64,000 bases of DNA, from positions 1,426,001 to 1,490,000 of the forward strand of contig CAWEUM010000005.1 in the NCBI GenBank assembly GCA_963812255.1, written 5' to 3'. The position numbers and the translations under genes were made by a program. Origin of the DNA: DATJGR01 sp963812255. Lineage in GTDB: Bacteria > Pseudomonadota > Gammaproteobacteria > Pseudomonadales > Azotimanducaceae. Within the stretch, counting starts at the first letter, position 1, and every line of letters begins with the position of its first letter. This document shows positions 1 through 7,763 of this stretch, one piece after another. Under the pieces are notes generated by a model. It ran no database searches, was not told the origin of the DNA, and saw only the letters and a program-made list of their open reading frames with translations.

Positions 1-672
1 TGTACTACATGGACCTCGACAGTTTTCACCTCGTGAGCTCGTCGCCGGAGATCCTGGCGCGCGTGGAAGACGGGGTCATCGTCAATCGACCGCTGGCCGG
101 AACGCGGCGGCGCGGGTACACCGAAGCGGAAGACAAAGCCATGGAAGCGGAGTTGCTCGCCGATCCAAAGGAAATCGCCGAGCACCTGATGCTGATCGAC
201 CTGGCCGTAACGACGTCGGTCGCGTGGCGCGAGACCGGTAGCGTCGAGGTGACGGAGCGATTCGTGATCGAACGCTATTCACAACGTCATGCACATATCG
301 AGCAATGTCGTGGGCAAATTGAAGGCCGGCGCCACGGCGATCGACGTACTGCGCGCAACGCTACCGGTCGGCACGCTGTCCGGCGCGCCGAAGATTCGCG
401 CGATGGAGATCATAGACGAACTCGAACCGGTGAAACGCGGCATCTATGGTGGCGCGGTAGGCTATCTGGCGTGGAACGGCAATATGGATACCGCGATCGC
501 AATACGCACCGCGGTGGTCAAGGACGGCAAGATCTACATCGAGGCGGGCGGCGGAATCGTCGCTGATTCCGTCGGCCGCCTCGAGTGGAAGGAAAGTATG
601 AACAAGGCCCGCGCGATCTTTCACGCCGCGGCGATGGCAGAGCGACGCTTCAAGGATCTCTCGGATACCTGA
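1..672 (+). pseudogene. trpE: anthranilate synthase component I, 3' part, frameshifted
   Basis: C-terminal chorismate-binding half of TrpE, which with TrpG makes anthranilate from chorismate and glutamine, the first step of tryptophan synthesis. The gene enters from upstream of the window. Family motifs are plain: SSSPEILARV, NRPLAGTRRRG, SVEVTERFVIERYS, VGTLSGAPKIRAMEII, GGAVGYLAW, IEAGGGIVADS. The reading frame is broken. From 201 to about 232 the family motif DLGRNDVGRVAR is readable only in another frame (one base missing at 203-205, one extra near 230-233). An extra A at 283-284 then shifts YSHVMHISSNV into the frame that ends at 672. Homology continues through all three breaks, so either the gene decayed very recently or the sequence carries indel errors. 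trpG lies 6.5 kb downstream. Confidence 0.85.
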
Positions 673-764
673 ATGATGACTGAACAATTTGAGATTTCCG
701 GCCTTGACAAGGCATCGACGACGGTCCATTTTGTATTCACTTTTTCTCCACTATCGGACCCGCG

Positions 765-1460
765 ATGCGTGCCGCTGTCTTCACCGCCTTGCTAATCGCC
801 GCCGCACCTGTCATGGCGCAGCAGACGACGTTGGGATACGACGCCTTCATCGGCGGGGCCAAGGTCGGCGCGGCGGAGGTGAAAATCAACACCGAGGACG
901 CGCGCTACGAGATCAGCGGCCGGGCTTGGGCAGTCGGGTTTTTCAATCTGGTCACGCAGTGGCAGGGCGTGTTCAGTTCCACTGGCCGAATCGCCGACCG
1001 TGGCCCTGTCAACGACGGCTACCGGTACATTGAACGAACCCGCAACAAGGTCAAGGAGCTGACACTCAGCGATGGTCAGTTGACGTACGTCAAGAACGGC
1101 CACGTCAGGTCGCCGCGTGCGCCAACCAGCCTGGATCTGTTGTCGACGCTGTTCGTTTCACGCAACTGCGCTTCCGCCGGCGCCAAAGTGCACAACGGCA
1201 AGGATCAGTTCTCGTTGCGGCTGACGGGACAGCAGACAGTCTCATCGTCGAATAACGATGCTACCGAGCGCTGCACATTCGTCGTCAGCAACCCGGACAA
1301 CGAGCGCATCGACGCCACGGTCTGGCTCGAACACATCGATGGATTGACGGTGCCCGTGCGACTGGATCTGGCAGGCGCGCTGGTTGGCTCGCTACGGCTG
1401 CAGTCGGCGGCGCCAGGCGATTCGTCCGCCGAACCCCGTGATCCGACGATCCAGATCTGA
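765..1460 (+). CDS. DUF3108 domain-containing secreted protein
   Basis: 231 residues. Residues 1-19 form a typical Sec signal peptide with an AxA-type cleavage site (PVMA before Q20). The rest matches the DUF3108 pattern seen in gammaproteobacterial periplasmic proteins: an early YDAFIGGAKVGAAEVKI stretch followed by a beta-rich body, in a protein of the usual length of about 230 residues. The family is thought to be periplasmic or outer-membrane associated, but has no settled biochemical role. It follows trpE by 92 bases on the same strand and may be read through from it. Start chosen because the signal peptide begins exactly at this ATG. Confidence 0.75.
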   Translation: MRAAVFTALLIAAAPVMAQQTTLGYDAFIGGAKVGAAEVKINTEDARYEISGRAWAVGFFNLVTQWQGVFSSTGRIADRGPVNDGYRYIERTRNKVKELTLSDGQLTYVKNGHVRSPRAPTSLDLLSTLFVSRNCASAGAKVHNGKDQFSLRLTGQQTVSSSNNDATERCTFVVSNPDNERIDATVWLEHIDGLTVPVRLDLAGALVGSLRLQSAAPGDSSAEPRDPTIQI

Positions 1461-1488
1461 CGGTCGTCCGCTCCCGCACATCCGCGAA

Positions 1489-1878
1489 TCACCGCTTTCG
1501 ACGCATCGCATCCAGGCTCCAGATGCCGGGACCATGCGATGAGATGTACAGAAACGCGAAGCAGAAAATAATCGCCAATTCGCCGCCGTTCATCATCGGA
1601 TAGAGTCCTTTGCTGCCGTGTGCCATCCAATACGCAGCGGCCATCAGTCCGCTGCAGACGAATGCAGCCCACCGTGTCATCAAGCCGATCATCACCAACG
1701 TACCGCCGATCAGCTCAATGGGGCCGGCAATGTAGGTGACGAATGCGGGCAATCCCGCTATCGGTTCGAGCGGCCACCCCAACAGCTTTTGTGAGCCGTG
1801 AAACAGGAACAATAGACCCGTAACGATTCGAAGTGCCGCATAGGTGTAGTTGTTCAGCGGTGCCATGAAGTCTGCCAT
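1489..1878 (-). CDS. DoxX family membrane protein
   Basis: 129 residues, the usual DoxX length, with four hydrophobic segments (about residues 12-30, 45-68, 70-88 and 98-115). The N-terminal RIVTGLLFLFHGSQKL motif is the DoxX signature. DoxX proteins are small integral inner-membrane proteins. Some members work with thiosulfate:quinone oxidoreductase or in redox/detoxification complexes, but most have no assigned reaction. It converges with the DUF3108 gene and has no obvious operon partner, so only the family call is safe. Confidence 0.85.
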   Translation of the reverse strand: MADFMAPLNNYTYAALRIVTGLLFLFHGSQKLLGWPLEPIAGLPAFVTYIAGPIELIGGTLVMIGLMTRWAAFVCSGLMAAAYWMAHGSKGLYPMMNGGELAIIFCFAFLYISSHGPGIWSLDAMRRKR

Positions 1879-2002
1879 CGATCTCCCCCTCGAGCAGAAT
1901 TGACGCGACTGACCTTAGCGTAGGGATCGCCCGCTGAGAAGCATACTCAGGTGCGAGAAGGCTGAGTTACACTTGGCGGTACCCTCGTGAGGCGTTGTGG
2001 GT

Positions 2003-2221
2003 ATGAAACGCACTTCCGATACCAAGGATCTGAACCGGTTTCGCAGCGACCGCTACTTCGTCGTTGACGGGAAGTGGTATTTCACGACGCGCGAAGGCAG
2101 CAACGAAGGGCCATATGCGTCGGCCGCGGAAGCGATGCACGCGCTGACCCAGTACTTGATGGACAAGGGCGCGCGGCCTGCCGGCAATGAGCCGTGGGAT
2201 ACGCCGGGCGCTTCGAACTGA
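2003..2221 (+). CDS. small DUF6316-like protein
   Basis: 72 residues from the ATG at 2003; an in-frame GTG at 1997 would add two. The centre, RYFVVDGKWYFTTREGSNEGPY followed by a short helix, resembles small gammaproteobacterial proteins filed as DUF6316. It has no cysteine, signal peptide or membrane segment, so it is probably a cytosolic acidic/aromatic small protein of unknown function. A GAGG stretch at 1988-1991 could serve as ribosome binding site. The next small gene starts 28 bases after its stop. Family assignment is from memory. Confidence 0.6.
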   Translation: MKRTSDTKDLNRFRSDRYFVVDGKWYFTTREGSNEGPYASAAEAMHALTQYLMDKGARPAGNEPWDTPGASN

Positions 2222-2249
2222 TACCGGGCTTCAACGACGAGATCATCAA

Positions 2250-2522
2250 ATGCGATTCGTCACTCATGAGATCACCGGAGCGGACGGTATGGTTCGCGGC
2301 CTGTTCCTGTCGCGCAGTCTCGCAGCACCGGCCGCCTCCCACACTCATTTCCCGGGCGTTCGCGCTGTCGCAATTCTGCCCAAACAATTCGACTCGGCCG
2401 AAGCGGCGAGTACCTGGTTACAAAAGACTGCGGAGCAGGGCGGCAATGCCATTGCCGTGCAGATCGGGCCATCGCGTTGGCTGATCGGCGCCTGGATCGC
2501 CGATAGTTCCGCGCCGCGCTGA
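2250..2522 (+). CDS. hypothetical protein, 90 aa
   Basis: 90 residues beginning MRFVTHEITG. Composition and codon use match the neighbours. No cysteine, signal peptide or membrane span is visible, and no family is recognised. It contains a mixed beta/alpha pattern with an FDSAEAASTWLQKTAEQGG helix in the middle. The ATG at 2250 is preferred over the upstream in-frame ATG at 2187, because the upstream extension overlaps the previous gene and is arginine-rich, as expected of out-of-frame sequence. It lies tail to tail with the BufC-like gene. Confidence 0.5.
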   Translation: MRFVTHEITGADGMVRGLFLSRSLAAPAASHTHFPGVRAVAILPKQFDSAEAASTWLQKTAEQGGNAIAVQIGPSRWLIGAWIADSSAPR

Positions 2523-2546
2523 TCGCCCGAACCCCCGACGCCGCGT

Positions 2547-3341
2547 TCATCGAACGCGATCTCGAGACGGGTGCAGTGCGCTGATCAATCCCTCGCCAAG
2601 CCATTTTTGCAGCAGCGCGGCCGCGCGCATCGGCACCTCTTCCGGGGTCTTGCGGTCGAGCAGCGATTCACACAGCGCCGAAAAGTCGCCGCCGGCCGCC
2701 AGAACGCGCCATGCGACGAGTTCGTCCGGCTCGGTCGAACGAAACACCGTAGTCAGGTCTTTGCGCCAAACCAAGCATCCCGACGGCTCGTCCAGTGCGG
2801 CCGGTGCTGGCATGTCCCGGTTCGCCTTCACCGCATTCCAAATGCCGAGCGTATTGAACCGCGTGTCGAGGGTCTGCACAGATGGATGAATGTCGACCCA
2901 CAGCGTCGGCCACGACGCGGCCGAAATCTGCGCCATGTCTTCGATGCAGGCGACAGACTGGTCGCGGGCATCGAACGCTTCAACGAACGCCCATTCGAAC
3001 CTTGCCATTTCAACCGCGAACGGTCGGTTCGGCAGGTCCGCGATGGATTCGATAAACGCGGCAAGTCGCGCTCCGAATCCCCGCAGCGTGTACGAAATCG
3101 ACGGAAACGCGGCCACGTATCTCCCCGACAGGTCTGCAAAGGTGCGTTCGCCGAACACCGATTGGAGCACCGGATAGTCACTCAGCAGCACATCTACGAG
3201 TCGCGCGCGATAGGCGCTGCCATAGATTTGCAGGCGTGAAGACGCATCCAGGCGTTGGGTTGCGACAACCGCCGCGCCGACACCTTCATCGCCATCGAAC
3301 AGATAGCGTTTGAAGCCCTGCTGCAGTTGTTCGAGCGTCAT
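2547..3341 (-). CDS. HvfC/BufC-like MNIO partner protein (DUF2063)
   Basis: 264 residues. The N-terminal half (about residues 5-95: QQGFKRYLFDGD, RLQIYGSAYRARLVDVLLSDYPVL, FADLSGRYVAAFPS) matches the HvfC/BufC N-terminal domain (DUF2063, often labelled putative DNA-binding). In known systems this protein is the recognition partner of the DUF692-type multinuclear non-heme iron oxidase and helps modify a cysteine-containing precursor peptide (methanobactin and bufferin-type chemistry). It overlaps the upstream MNIO gene by four bases (ATGA), so the two are probably co-translated. No DUF2282-type precursor is seen beside it. The DNA-binding label carried by some homologues is not supported here. 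Confidence 0.8.
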   Translation of the reverse strand: MTLEQLQQGFKRYLFDGDEGVGAAVVATQRLDASSRLQIYGSAYRARLVDVLLSDYPVLQSVFGERTFADLSGRYVAAFPSISYTLRGFGARLAAFIESIADLPNRPFAVEMARFEWAFVEAFDARDQSVACIEDMAQISAASWPTLWVDIHPSVQTLDTRFNTLGIWNAVKANRDMPAPAALDEPSGCLVWRKDLTTVFRSTEPDELVAWRVLAAGGDFSALCESLLDRKTPEEVPMRAAALLQKWLGEGLISALHPSRDRVR

Positions 3342-4168
3342 GAGACAACGGACAGGCCGCGTCCGATGCTTCGCGCCCGGTCGAGCTCCGCCAGTAAATC
3401 CGCCAGCGGCGGCATGTTGTCATCGCGTTCGATCATTGTCGGCACCGGACCTACGACTTCGAGCGCCCGCGCGTACAGATCCCACACCGCATCGACGATC
3501 GGCTGATCGTGGCTGTCGATGATGTAGTCACCGTGATTGCGATGCCCGGCAAGGTGGATCTGTCGGACTCGCTCCCGAGGAACTGAATTCAGGTACGTGA
3601 GCGGATCGAATTCGTGATTGACCGAGCTGACGTAGATGTTGTTGACGTCGAGCAACAGCAAGCAGTCGCTACCAGACGCCACGGCCGAGACGAACTCCCA
3701 CTCCGGCATTTGCGAATGTCGGTATTCGAGATAGCTCGACACATTCTCGAGCAGGATCTGTCGTCCGAGAAAATCCTGGACGCGGTTGACGCGCTCGACG
3801 ACATGGCGGATCGCTTCCTCGTCGTACGGCAACGGCATCAGATCGTGAAGATTATGTCCGCCGATACCCGTCCAGCAAAGATGATCCGAAATCCACCGTG
3901 GCCGTACTCGATCTGCAAGCGCCTTCAATTGGTCGAGGTAGTCGAAATCGAGTGGATCGGTGCCGCCGATCGACAGCGATACGCCATGCATCACGACCGG
4001 ATAGCGCTCCGCGATTTGATCAAGGTAGTACAACGGCTTGCCGCCGGGGACGAGGTAGTTCTCCGAAAGAATCTCGAACCAGTCGACTGCCGGATGCTCG
4101 GCGAGAATCGCGTCGTAGTATGGCGGGCGCAATCCCAGCCCATAGCCCAAACCGCGATCGGGTCCCAT
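3338..4168 (-). CDS. DUF692 multinuclear non-heme iron-dependent oxidase (MNIO, HvfB/BufB-like)
   Basis: 276 residues, a TIM-barrel enzyme of the DUF692/MNIO family. The barrel carries the expected set of metal-type residues: HGVSLSIG (His61), SDHLCW (Asp95, His96), LLENVSSY (Glu141), LLLDVNNIYVS (Asp174, Asn177), IHLAGH (His205, His209), DSHDQP (Asp218, His220) and IERDDN (Glu247). Family members use two or three irons to oxidise cysteine side chains in ribosomal peptides, for example to oxazolone/thioamide or thiooxazole groups that bind copper. It is coupled to the downstream BufC-like gene. The ATG at 4168 is used; an in-frame TTG sits one codon upstream. The natural substrate is unknown because no precursor gene is adjacent. 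Confidence 0.85.
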   Translation of the reverse strand: MGPDRGLGYGLGLRPPYYDAILAEHPAVDWFEILSENYLVPGGKPLYYLDQIAERYPVVMHGVSLSIGGTDPLDFDYLDQLKALADRVRPRWISDHLCWTGIGGHNLHDLMPLPYDEEAIRHVVERVNRVQDFLGRQILLENVSSYLEYRHSQMPEWEFVSAVASGSDCLLLLDVNNIYVSSVNHEFDPLTYLNSVPRERVRQIHLAGHRNHGDYIIDSHDQPIVDAVWDLYARALEVVGPVPTMIERDDNMPPLADLLAELDRARSIGRGLSVVS

Positions 4169-4194
4169 CAATGAAACAGCTTGCTACCGATCAT
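4168..4194 (-). other. possible 8-codon leader ORF coupled to the MNIO gene
   Basis: On the reverse strand an ATG at 4194 opens an eight-residue reading frame, MIGSKLFH. Its TGA overlaps the MNIO start codon (TGATG). The mini-ORF is preceded by a purine-rich AGGGAAGG four bases upstream, whereas the MNIO ATG itself has no convincing ribosome binding site. This would fit translation of the oxidase by termination-reinitiation. It could equally be chance, since such short frames are frequent. Confidence 0.3.
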
Positions 4195-4228
4195 CGCGCC
4201 TTCCCTTTTCGCGTGCCCATGCTCGGAG

Positions 4229-6841
4229 TCAGGCGGCCAGATCCATGTCGGAGCTTCGATAGCTGGGATCGGGCCGAGCCGCTAAGCCGCCACGCGGCGA
4301 AGTTTTCACGCATGATCCGATGGAAACCAGCAACGAAGCGGCGTACGGAACGGCCAGAACCGCAAGCGCCATTGCCCAGATCTGCTCAGCCGGATCGTCG
4401 ACGCGCGTGATCATCACAGTGGCGACAAGCGCCAACAGGATCGCCACCAGCATCACTGATTCCGCTGCGCTCATGCGCAGTGCGGTCGATAGCGGCGCGG
4501 CGTTTTCGCATTTCGGTGTGCGTACAAACGGGTTCGAGGACGTTACGAGACCCCAAAGCACACCTTTACCGACGATGTAGGCCAGCGACAAGCCGGTAAT
4601 CGCCGAGGCGATTGAACCACGAATGCCGCCGCCGACCTTGGTCCTATGCAAAACGATCGTCTTGACCGTCTTAATGGTGAACAACGCGAGCGCCGTCGAT
4701 GACAGCGCGGTCAATGGCACATCGAAATACCTTGGTGCCGCAATCATCAACGCAGTCCACACGACTGCGAGCACCGAAAAAATCAACGCGAACGCGTCAG
4801 CGAACCAGGGCAGCCAGCCCGCGACGAAATGATATCGCTGCGCCAGCGACAACTTGCCGGAACGGCCGAACAGCATCGGTCCGTGGCGCTTGAGGATTTG
4901 CATCGCGCCGTAAACCCAACGATAGCGCTGCCCCTTGTATGCAGCATAGGTATCCGGCATCAGGCCGCGCCCGAGCGACTGTGGAGTGTAGTGGGCAACG
5001 TAGCCTGCCTCGAACAGGCGCAGACCCAGTTCGGTATCTTCGGTGATACACCAGGGTGACCAGCCGCCGACCTCTTCGAGCGCACTGCGGCGCACCGTAC
5101 ACATCGTGCCGTGTTGAATGATCGCGTTGTGCTGGTTGCGCTCGACCATACCGACATGGAAGAACCCTCGGTACTCTTCGTAGCAGCACCGTTTCAGCAG
5201 GCTTTCGTTGGAATCCCGGTAGTCCTGCGGAGCTTGCACCAATGCGACCTGCGGATCGGAAAATGCCGACACGATCGTCTCCAGCCATTCAGGCGATACC
5301 TGATAGTCGCTGTCGATCACGCCAATCAAACTCGCAGCCGGGTCGGTCAACTCCAGCGCCTTGTTCAGCGCGCCAGCCTTGAAACCCTGCATGCCATCGA
5401 AGTGAAAAAAGCGAAACCGGGGACCTAATGCGCGACAGTGGACTTCAACGGGGAGCCAGTCCGCTTCCTCTGCGGTGTTGTTGTCGAGCACGATCACTTC
5501 GTAATCCGGATAATCGAGACGCGCCAGTGCATCCAACGTTTCGATCACCATCTGCGGCGGTTCGTTGTGAATCGGAACGTGAATCGAGACGCGTTGCGGC
5601 GTCCCGAAATCGACCGTTGGCATCGATTTGCGGCGAACGCGCCAGAGACTGAGTGCCCATTCGGCGGTTTCGGTCAGCAGCACCAAAGCTGTGAACAACA
5701 CCGCTGGCATGATCAACAATGCCCCACCGACCGCGCTCCAGTCGACGTAGCGCAGCGACAACGCATCGATGATGAACAACACGCCGGACACGATCACTCC
5801 GACGATACCGCCGAGCAACAGATATCCGGACAACGCAACCGCCGGCAACGCGCCCAGCACCGAGGCGCCGACTGCGAATATTCCCAGTGCCGCCGACGTT
5901 GCGAACGTCGGCCATTCGGGGAACGACGAGAGTCCCCCGGTCAATTCGAATTTCGGCGTGCGATCTGCATTGAACAGACCCCAGAACGCACCGACCGCAC
6001 CTTCCTTCTCAGCCTTCCACGGTTGGTCATAGGCTTCGATGATGTAGTAGTCGTAGCGGTTCGCGGCCGCCAATCGGAGGAACTTTCGCACGAAGAACGC
6101 TTCCATCGACGCTGACGGAACCGAACCTTTTTTGACCCGTCCTTCCGACGGCCACCCGGTTTCCGCTATGACGATCTTCTTGCCTGGGAATGCTTTTTTG
6201 ATCATCGCCATGCGATCGGTGATGTAGCGCATGCTTTGATTTGCCGCGATGCCTTCCCAATACGGCAACAAGTGGATCCCCACAAACGCACTGCCTTGCG
6301 CCAGATTTGGATGTTTGAGCCATACGCTCCACACGTCAGCTGTGCCGACTTCGATCTTTGGATTGCCGATCGCATTCCGAACGCGGTGCATATAAGCGAC
6401 AACGTCACTCGCCGTGAGCTCGCCGCGCAACACAGTTTCGTTCCCGACGATGACGCGGTCGACGACGTCGGGATTTTCACGAATGGTTTCGACCCCTCGA
6501 GCCAGCTCGGCTTCATTTAACATCCGGTCATCACTCAGCCAGATGCCTAGCGTGACCTTCAAGCCGAATTCGCCCGCGATGGAGGGCACGCGATCGAGTC
6601 CCCGGTCGACGGAGTACGTTCGAATCCGATTGGTCACCTTCGACAACTGCTTCATGTCCGCGCGGATCACCGACTCGGGTACCGGTTGCGCGAAACCCTT
6701 CTGATCGTAGATCCCGCTGGGGTTATACGACACTCCACCGAGTTTGCCGGTCCAGTCCGGTGCGGCCAACGGATGATCGAACGAGGCCCAAAAGGCCACC
6801 GATCCTAAACACACCACGGCGAGCGCAATCAGAATTTTCAT
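4229..6841 (-). CDS. ndvB: GH17-GT2 beta-(1,3)-glucan synthase, NdvB-like
   Basis: 870 residues, close to the Pseudomonas NdvB-type glucosyltransferase length. Residues 1-20 form a membrane anchor. About 33-300 is a GH17-like barrel with both catalytic glutamates (Glu135 in VGNET, Glu237 in IAETGWPSEG). About 310-395 has membrane helices. The GT2 domain follows with VIVLDNN, IDSDYQ, TEDTELGLRLFEAGY and QRYRWVYG (the D, DxD, TED and QxxRW set), then more membrane helices to the C-terminus. Such proteins make periplasmic or cyclic beta-1,3(1,6)-glucans from UDP-glucose; the GH17 part probably cleaves or transfers the chain. It ends 57 bases before the MNIO gene on the same strand, so one transcript is possible. 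Whether the product is linear or cyclic cannot be told from the sequence. Confidence 0.8.
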   Translation of the reverse strand: MKILIALAVVCLGSVAFWASFDHPLAAPDWTGKLGGVSYNPSGIYDQKGFAQPVPESVIRADMKQLSKVTNRIRTYSVDRGLDRVPSIAGEFGLKVTLGIWLSDDRMLNEAELARGVETIRENPDVVDRVIVGNETVLRGELTASDVVAYMHRVRNAIGNPKIEVGTADVWSVWLKHPNLAQGSAFVGIHLLPYWEGIAANQSMRYITDRMAMIKKAFPGKKIVIAETGWPSEGRVKKGSVPSASMEAFFVRKFLRLAAANRYDYYIIEAYDQPWKAEKEGAVGAFWGLFNADRTPKFELTGGLSSFPEWPTFATSAALGIFAVGASVLGALPAVALSGYLLLGGIVGVIVSGVLFIIDALSLRYVDWSAVGGALLIMPAVLFTALVLLTETAEWALSLWRVRRKSMPTVDFGTPQRVSIHVPIHNEPPQMVIETLDALARLDYPDYEVIVLDNNTAEEADWLPVEVHCRALGPRFRFFHFDGMQGFKAGALNKALELTDPAASLIGVIDSDYQVSPEWLETIVSAFSDPQVALVQAPQDYRDSNESLLKRCCYEEYRGFFHVGMVERNQHNAIIQHGTMCTVRRSALEEVGGWSPWCITEDTELGLRLFEAGYVAHYTPQSLGRGLMPDTYAAYKGQRYRWVYGAMQILKRHGPMLFGRSGKLSLAQRYHFVAGWLPWFADAFALIFSVLAVVWTALMIAAPRYFDVPLTALSSTALALFTIKTVKTIVLHRTKVGGGIRGSIASAITGLSLAYIVGKGVLWGLVTSSNPFVRTPKCENAAPLSTALRMSAAESVMLVAILLALVATVMITRVDDPAEQIWAMALAVLAVPYAASLLVSIGSCVKTSPRGGLAARPDPSYRSSDMDLAA

Positions 6842-7163
6842 GTATGTCGAGATCTATGGCGCCTTGCTCGGCTACCGCGGGTTCGCATGACGCAAAAGCT
6901 GCGGGCGTTGGCTGGTGGGCGTCGATTCAGGTTGTTCGTGACGGGGACCCAGTATAGCGGTGGCGCACCTACGCAACCAGATATTCCGATCGCTCAATCG
7001 CCGGGTTGCTGTATCAGTGTGTTACCGCCTGTTACCATCGCGCGAGCAAAAACATTGCAAGACGAAACCTTTGCGGATGTTCCCGGCGGAAGTTTGAATG
7101 CACGTCCCCGGACTGGATCTGATTCTCGTGTATTCCATTGATTGTTGAGAAGGATTCGATGCC
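6842..7163. other. divergent intergenic region between ndvB-like gene and trpG
   Basis: 322 bases with no supportable gene. It must hold the promoters of the leftward glucan synthase and, unless read-through from further upstream occurs, the rightward trpGDC operon. A GAAGGA about ten bases before 7164 is the probable trpG ribosome binding site. The only repeated motif noticed is a direct TGTTACC pair at 7020-7036. No tryptophan-codon-rich leader peptide or attenuator-like hairpin pair was found. Confidence 0.5.
7020..7036. promoter_or_regulatory. direct repeat TGTTACC spaced by one helical turn
   Basis: TGTTACC occurs at 7020-7026 and again at 7030-7036, a ten-base period that places both copies on the same DNA face. 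It lies in the divergent region upstream of trpG. Such an arrangement could be an operator, but no regulator is indicated and a seven-base repeat can arise by chance. Confidence 0.2.
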
Positions 7164-7757
7164 ATGCTGCTGATGATCGACAACTACGATTCCTTTACCT
7201 ACAACATCGTTCAATACCTGTCGGAACTCGGGGCAGACGTGGTGGTACATCGAAATGACGAGATCACCCTGACCGAGATCGAGCAACTCCAACCCGAGTC
7301 CATTGTCATGTCACCAGGACCCTGCACGCCGACCGAAGCCGGCATCTCGATGGACATCGTTCGCACGTTTGCCGGGCGGCTACCGATCCTTGGAATCTGC
7401 CTGGGACACCAGTGCATCGGTGCGGCGTTCGGCGGCATTGTCGTCAGAGCGCGCCAAGTCATGCATGGCAAGACTTCCATGATCCATCACTCCAACTCGG
7501 GCGTTCTGGCGGGCTTGCCGACGCCTTTCGAAGCGACCCGATATCACTCGTTGATCCTCGAGCGCGAATCGTTGCCGGACTGTCTCGAGGTCACCGCATG
7601 GACGTGTAGCGACGACGGCAACGTCGACGAAATCATGGGCGTGCGGCATCGAACGCTTGCAATCGAAGGCGTTCAATTTCATCCGGAGTCGATCCTCACG
7701 CAGTGCGGTCACGACCTGTTGAGGCATTTCCTGGGGCAAACACCCCTTGCAGCCTGA
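7164..7757 (+). CDS. trpG: anthranilate/aminodeoxychorismate synthase glutaminase subunit
   Basis: 197 residues, the normal size for TrpG/PabA. It is the class-I glutamine amidotransferase that supplies ammonia to TrpE (and often also PabB). The catalytic triad is present: Cys79 in LGICLGHQ, and His173 and Glu175 in QFHPES. The N-terminal MLLMIDNYDSFTYN is diagnostic. Gene order trpG-trpD-trpC assigns it to tryptophan synthesis, with a dual role in folate synthesis possible. It ends seven bases before trpD. Confidence 0.95.
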   Translation: MLLMIDNYDSFTYNIVQYLSELGADVVVHRNDEITLTEIEQLQPESIVMSPGPCTPTEAGISMDIVRTFAGRLPILGICLGHQCIGAAFGGIVVRARQVMHGKTSMIHHSNSGVLAGLPTPFEATRYHSLILERESLPDCLEVTAWTCSDDGNVDEIMGVRHRTLAIEGVQFHPESILTQCGHDLLRHFLGQTPLAA

Positions 7758-7763
7758 TTCGCG

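Noticed and set aside
2003..2522. The two small proteins as MNIO precursor peptides.
   Set aside because: They are on the opposite strand, lack signal peptides and contain no cysteine, which the known chemistry requires.
7098..7148. Possible trp leader peptide before trpG.
   Set aside because: The 16-codon frame contains no Trp codon, and no terminator/antiterminator pair follows it.
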